Shown in pieces: positions 6,207 to 10,658 of a stretch of 10,658 bases of DNA. The notes under the pieces are model-generated. The model had not been told where the DNA came from. It made no database searches and was given only the letters and a program-made list of their open reading frames with translations. The DNA lies in NCBI GenBank assembly GCA_937899245.1, contig CALDKB010000021.1:1-10658 (forward strand), in the 5' to 3' direction. A program made the position numbers and the translations under genes. Every line of letters starts with the position of its first letter. Within the stretch, counting starts at the first letter, position 1. Origin of the DNA: an uncultured Bacteroidales bacterium. Lineage in GTDB: Bacteria > Bacteroidota > Bacteroidia > Bacteroidales > ML635J-15.

Positions 6207-6254
6207 TTGCGAGTTCAATAATCAAATTATAAACAATTTTAAATTCTATTTATT

Positions 6255-9200
6255 ATGAAAAAATTTATTATGATGTTTGCACATTGGTTGATACCCTGTC
6301 TGTTGGTCGCTCAGAGCGGCGATTTCTGCAATTTTTACATCAGGAGCGGTTTCGACTCCGAATGTATTATCACTAGTTACAAACCAGGCGACACCGACCC
6401 TCTCTACGATGAGCACAAGTGTATGGTCGCCTGCCGAGGGTCTCAAGTCATCTACAGCATTGTCGGACTGCCGTCGGGCGCAAGCTACGACTGGGCAGTC
6501 TCGGGTGCTGATTCCTACACCACAAACACCAGCGACAACACCATCACCGTCAACTGGTCGGAAACTGCAGGAATCGGAACGCTCATCCTTTCGGTTTATG
6601 GACCTAACGACGAGTTCTGCGAAAAGCAGCTCTGTGTTGACCTCATCGAAAGGCCTGTCGCTGGTATCGCTTCTAATCCTACCGAAGCAGGACACACTCC
6701 TTCTGGAGTTCAGTACATCGATGTCTGCGACGGTCAGGAAATCCAGTTCTACGACAATTCCACATCTTCGTCCGATTCTCCAATTGTAGGTTATTATTGG
6801 AAAGTCGGTGCCGAAACAGCATCCACGCAGAACTATACTTTTATTGCCGACTACAATACTTACGGAAATACTGCAACTATATACCATCATGTCATTAACG
6901 AGTGCGGTTGCGAAGATGTGATAAAGTACATAGTAAATATTTCGAAATACCCTACACTTGAAGTCGATTGTTTTGGAACGGCCTGCGAAAACACTTCTGC
7001 AACCTATCACGCAATAAATTCTTGTACAGACTATATGTGGTATGTCGAAGGCGGACACATACAGGGCGGACAGGGCACAAGTTCGCTAACGGTTATGTGG
7101 GATGAAATCGACAATGGTTATGGATATGTTGCCCTCAATGATTCACACTGCGAGGAAGGCGAATGCCCATACCTTACCTACCTGCCGATTCCTGTAATCT
7201 CCGACAACGCCGAGATACAGGGTCCAGATGTGGTCTGCGTGGACGACATCGTATATTTCGAGCTCCCGCTGTGGGCTTCAACCGAATACAACTGGAGCAT
7301 AACATACACAAACCCAAGCGATGTGCGTGTGCTGTTTTCTGGTCATAGGCACAAGTATCTGGTAGAATTCCGCAACCCTGGCACCTATACTATTAAGTGC
7401 ATCTACAACTGTGGCTTCCTCGGATGCGGAGGCGTGGCTCAGGCAAAAACGGTAGTCGTTACTAAACCTTTCGGCATCATTGCCGACCGCGAGGCTTGTG
7501 CCGGTGAATCTGTCACATTTACTACGGATTTCCCGACAGAAACATTCGACTGGACCATCTACCATAATGGCACATCGATTTACACGCAGACCGCAAGCAC
7601 CATCAGTTACACATTCAACACCGCTGGCGGATACACCATCGAGGCTTCAAGCCCCAACTTCTGCAATACCGCCTACGCGTCCATAAACATTAATGCTCTC
7701 CCGCCTACTCCGCAGCCCGATGTGTCGGGATGGGCTAATCGCGTATGCATAGGCAACGGCTATACATATAGTGCAGAACCTGAAGCCCCAGAATATTACC
7801 TGCACTGGAGTTCTACCTGTGGGCTGCCATCCCAGTTCGATGGCAATGAATACAATGTGACACTTCAAAGTCCATTGTGCAGCATAAACCTACAGCAAAT
7901 CGACAGGAGAACAGAATGTCCATCGCAGATATACAACTACCAACTATTGCAGTTTGTTCCGCAAACAATAACATGGCCTACATACAACGAGTGTGCAAAC
8001 GAGGAATTTACCATGTCTGTTACTCCCGAGGACGGTGTGTTGCTCGAATGGAGCATCCCTTCTGCCTACTCGAATATGGCTAGCATAGTGAGCGACAGGT
8101 ATTCAAATTCAATTACCGTGCAGACTAACGGGCAACCTGGCATATTCAATATGCTACTTAAACGCATATTTTGTGACACATTCACCTACGACACAATTCC
8201 TGTAACCATCAAGCCATATATTATCCCTGCAATCACTTTGCCTAAGAATGTCTGCCAGTATTCAACAGTTGCAATAAGTGCTGGTAATACGGAACAGATA
8301 CAGGGTACTTGGACACTTGAAATAGAAGGGCATACCTATACATATACAGGTCTCCCTTCGGGTGCAACATGGAACTACACCTTCAATAATTCGGGGACAA
8401 TACCTATTTCGTTAAGTTTTTCCGCGCTTGGATGTACGCAGACATACGAAACTATTGAAACTCTAAATGTTACGCCTGCGCCACAGTTCTCGTTAAGCTA
8501 TCACGAAATAATTCAGGATACATTGTACGAACTTAATGCGACAGTGCTTGAACCTAATGCAGTAGGATACACATACAACTGGAGCGACGGGCATCATAAC
8601 CAGCAGTTCCAGCACAACGGAGCATATTTCTCATATTCGTGTACTGTAACTGACATTTCTACTGGATGTTCCAACTCAAAAACGGTATCGCGACCACAGC
8701 CTACTGGATGTAACATTAGGGAAGGCGATGTTTATATATCTGGCAGTTGTGCTAGCCGTACTTTTGTAAATCCAAGTAGTGGTGGCAATATTTTCTGGTC
8801 ATTTGAGCAGAACGCTTCCACACCGCAGTTTACAACTTCCGGAACAAACAATAACACTTGTAATGCGACATTTACAGATGCTGGCTACTACAGGGTATAT
8901 TCTTACTATCTGGACAACAACAACTGCGCTCGTTTTAGAGACTGGGAGTTCAGCATACCGCTTATCGCGAGGATGAACATAAACTATTTATGTGTATCAG
9001 GAACCGATATATGCCTTGTGCTGGAGAATACTAGTGACTTTATGGTTGGTACCACAATAAATTCCGAAACATGGTTTGTCGATGGTCTTCCTGTTAGCTT
9101 TCCGAACAACTGCATTGTCTCTTCTGGAACACATACCATAACCCTTGTTGTAAATTATTCTGGTAGCGTAGGTTCTGGTACTTGTTCTACATCTCAGACA

Positions 9201-10658
9201 GTAACATACAACAGAGGTTCTGCCGCCTTCACCGTATCGCCCGGTCCATATTGTAGCGAAATTGGAATACAATTTACCGACAATTCTACAAATGCAGAGT
9301 CATGGTATTGGCAATTTAGTAATAGTTCTACTTTATATTATGCAGAAAATAGAGCACAAAGTCCCGAACAAAGTTTTATCAACAATTTGACATACGCTTT
9401 ACAATATACAATAAACCTAACCACTAAAGACAATTTAGGTTGTAATTCTTCGGCATCAACCACATTGATGATAAATCGAAATACCCTAAGTGGAAGTATT
9501 TCTGCTGACCCTGTAGCGGTATGCTATGGCAATCCGTGGACAATTAATTTCAATCATGATGGAACGCCAATGGCTAATCCGGTTTATCACTGGCATGAGA
9601 CCAATCAAACCACAACAGTGAACCATAATGATTTTTATGAGACAGGCTCATACTATGTTCGCGTAACGAATGACCAAGGTTGTGTAGAGCAAAGCGACTG
9701 GGAAAATATATGCTTCAAGTCTGTTCCTATTGCCCAAATATCTGGTGATGCCGACTACTGTCCAGACGGAGAAATAACCCTTATCGGCGAATCGGGAGAC
9801 AACACATACCAGTGGACTGGTATCGGTTCTAATCCGATTACCACGCCTAACCTCTCGGCAACCATTGCCTCATTCCCCCTCTCGCCTGGCAACTACACCG
9901 TTACGCTTACCGTTACCAAGAATGGCTGTAGCAGTACCGACACGAAGACGATTACAATACACCCGACTCCCGCAACGCCGTCAATCGGCTTCGGCACTAA
10001 CAGGTGTCTGCACATTCCGCCCGTAAACCTCATCAGCACTACAAGCCAGAACCTCAACTGGAGCACCGGCGATTTCGGAACGGCTACTGAAACCTACAAC
10101 TCGGGGTTCCATACGGCTTACTACACAGACCCCACTACAGGATGCCGTTCAGCCAATGCGGAGATTGATGTTCCCAAGCCACCCGATTTCAACGAACTCA
10201 TGACGGGATGCTTCGAGTTCTGCAAGGACGATTTTTCAAGGTGGCTGCTCGGTCCTATGGGCGAATTCGACTATTGGGAATGGTATTACTACAATACTGT
10301 TATATATTATGGTACGGGTATGGTTTCTCCGCCACCTCTGCAAGTACCAACATACGGAACATATCACCTCGATGTCGATTATGCAAGTTCCTGCTCGACC
10401 GCCTCTGGCAACCTTGTTGTTGGGCAAAAGGAGACCTGCGATTCCTGTGACTTGGTGGTCAGTTTGCTGAAAGAGCCTTGGTGCGATGTCAAGGATTGTA
10501 AGCTCAGGGTATTTTTCTATCTTAACATATACAATCCTGCGCTTAATTCCGCAACATTGTATGGCGTTAATTCTCCCAATATCGGAACGCTCTATTCTCC
10601 AGTACTGCCTGTTACAATAAACCCGGGCACAACGGCTACATTGCTTTTCGAGATTGAA
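6255..10658 (+). CDS. Giant secreted multi-PKD/Ig-like repeat protein (3' truncated by window end)
   Basis: The frame is open from the ATG at 6255 to the last base: 1468 codons with no stop, so the C-terminus lies outside. Residues 1-19 (MKKFIMMFAHWLIPCLLVA) are a signal peptide, followed by QSGDF. The rest is about 17 beta-sandwich modules of 60-100 residues. Most enter with a Cys (for example VCDG, ACAGE, VCIGN, YCPDG), have a central Trp strand (SYDWAV, YNWS, YQWTG) and leave with a Cys (GCTQ, GCSN, GCVE, GCSS). Residues ~238-304 are the clearest PKD-like unit, with YMWYVEGGHIQGGQGTSSL. A less typical segment at ~1319-1380 has GCFEFCKDD and WEWYYYN. From ~1395 it shifts to another beta domain containing CDLVVSLLK. 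By analogy with such Bacteroidota proteins the missing end probably carries a T9SS tail. Adhesin or matrix protein is inference. No catalytic motif is seen. GC is ~50% or more at the start and as low as 28% near 9300. Confidence 0.9.
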   Translation, partial: MKKFIMMFAHWLIPCLLVAQSGDFCNFYIRSGFDSECIITSYKPGDTDPLYDEHKCMVACRGSQVIYSIVGLPSGASYDWAVSGADSYTTNTSDNTITVNWSETAGIGTLILSVYGPNDEFCEKQLCVDLIERPVAGIASNPTEAGHTPSGVQYIDVCDGQEIQFYDNSTSSSDSPIVGYYWKVGAETASTQNYTFIADYNTYGNTATIYHHVINECGCEDVIKYIVNISKYPTLEVDCFGTACENTSATYHAINSCTDYMWYVEGGHIQGGQGTSSLTVMWDEIDNGYGYVALNDSHCEEGECPYLTYLPIPVISDNAEIQGPDVVCVDDIVYFELPLWASTEYNWSITYTNPSDVRVLFSGHRHKYLVEFRNPGTYTIKCIYNCGFLGCGGVAQAKTVVVTKPFGIIADREACAGESVTFTTDFPTETFDWTIYHNGTSIYTQTASTISYTFNTAGGYTIEASSPNFCNTAYASININALPPTPQPDVSGWANRVCIGNGYTYSAEPEAPEYYLHWSSTCGLPSQFDGNEYNVTLQSPLCSINLQQIDRRTECPSQIYNYQLLQFVPQTITWPTYNECANEEFTMSVTPEDGVLLEWSIPSAYSNMASIVSDRYSNSITVQTNGQPGIFNMLLKRIFCDTFTYDTIPVTIKPYIIPAITLPKNVCQYSTVAISAGNTEQIQGTWTLEIEGHTYTYTGLPSGATWNYTFNNSGTIPISLSFSALGCTQTYETIETLNVTPAPQFSLSYHEIIQDTLYELNATVLEPNAVGYTYNWSDGHHNQQFQHNGAYFSYSCTVTDISTGCSNSKTVSRPQPTGCNIREGDVYISGSCASRTFVNPSSGGNIFWSFEQNASTPQFTTSGTNNNTCNATFTDAGYYRVYSYYLDNNNCARFRDWEFSIPLIARMNINYLCVSGTDICLVLENTSDFMVGTTINSETWFVDGLPVSFPNNCIVSSGTHTITLVVNYSGSVGSGTCSTSQTVTYNRGSAAFTVSPGPYCSEIGIQFTDNSTNAESWYWQFSNSSTLYYAENRAQSPEQSFINNLTYALQYTINLTTKDNLGCNSSASTTLMINRNTLSGSISADPVAVCYGNPWTINFNHDGTPMANPVYHWHETNQTTTVNHNDFYETGSYYVRVTNDQGCVEQSDWENICFKSVPIAQISGDADYCPDGEITLIGESGDNTYQWTGIGSNPITTPNLSATIASFPLSPGNYTVTLTVTKNGCSSTDTKTITIHPTPATPSIGFGTNRCLHIPPVNLISTTSQNLNWSTGDFGTATETYNSGFHTAYYTDPTTGCRSANAEIDVPKPPDFNELMTGCFEFCKDDFSRWLLGPMGEFDYWEWYYYNTVIYYGTGMVSPPPLQVPTYGTYHLDVDYASSCSTASGNLVVGQKETCDSCDLVVSLLKEPWCDVKDCKLRVFFYLNIYNPALNSATLYGVNSPNIGTLYSPVLPVTINPGTTATLLFEIE

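Larger units (their letters stand above)
5807..6254 (+). other. Gene-free spacer upstream of the giant PKD gene
   Basis: This stretch of about 450 nt holds no supportable gene. The first part (5807-5852) is plain CT-rich sequence with TATCCC/TTATCCC units. The middle (5853-6012) is a C-rich degenerate repeat, described separately. From ~6040 to 6254 it is AT-rich and carries a -7 type promoter box. Open frames through the C-rich part give Pro/Leu/Ala/Gly-rich low-complexity peptides without a plausible start region, which I take as repeat by-products. Confidence 0.7.

Noticed and set aside
6246..7058. Long open frame of 270 codons on the minus strand
   Set aside because: It is antisense to the start of the giant PKD gene, whose + frame has a signal peptide, PKD motifs and 1468 uninterrupted codons. 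The minus translation has no recognisable motif or exported start.
14..10592. Shared 12-mer ATCGGAACGCTC at 14-25, 6573-6584 and 10581-10592
   Set aside because: All three copies encode Ile-Gly-Thr-Leu in beta-strand contexts with preferred codons; this is codon bias in similar folds, not a repeat element.

Overview
The window looks like a chromosomal stretch from an anaerobic Bacteroidota (Bacteroidales-type) bacterium. Three things point there: type IX secretion (T9SS) type A sorting tails on two proteins, a Fib_succ_major (FISUMP) domain protein, and a TAnnTTTG-type -7 promoter box, with start codons in A/T-rich contexts rather than behind Shine-Dalgarno sequences. No T9SS machinery, tRNA, rRNA, CRISPR array, transposase or phage gene is visible. 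Every gene is on the + strand and every intact N-terminus carries an export signal, so this is a block of cell-surface or secreted proteins.

Layout. (1) 2-100: the last 32 codons of a protein ending in a T9SS sorting tail. (2) 101-347: non-coding, with a long imperfect hairpin, a cluster of TTGTCGAAG-type short repeats, a 13-bp direct repeat and three tandem 8-nt TCAAATnn units. (3) 348-2630: a 760-residue secreted protein with about seven beta-propeller-like blades, an Ig/PKD-like region and a T9SS tail. (4) 2631-2788: AT-rich spacer with a terminator-like hairpin. (5) 2789-4366: a 525-residue lipoprotein of unknown function, followed after 4 nt by (6) 4371-5762: a 463-residue FISUMP protein with an internal T9SS-tail-like domain. 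These two form a probable operon closed by a strong terminator at 5779-5806. (7) 5807-6254: non-coding, with a C-rich ~9-nt degenerate repeat (G-rich on the - strand) and then an AT-rich promoter region. (8) 6255 to the window end: a giant secreted PKD/Ig-like repeat protein, open for 1468 codons and still open at the edge. It is the largest gene here, and because it has no stop in the window it can be missed by gene callers that require one.

How they may work together (inference): the propeller protein, the multi-PKD protein and the truncated first gene look like T9SS cargo, exported by Sec and then attached at the outer membrane or released. The lipoprotein and FISUMP protein are probably co-expressed surface partners. 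No enzyme active site is recognisable, so adhesion, matrix or surface display is the most reasonable general role. Base composition changes sharply within individual genes, which suggests mosaic or unevenly evolving surface proteins. I found no clear evidence of a wholly new system. The most unusual points are the internal sorting-tail-like domain, the compositional mosaics and the repeat-loaded spacers.
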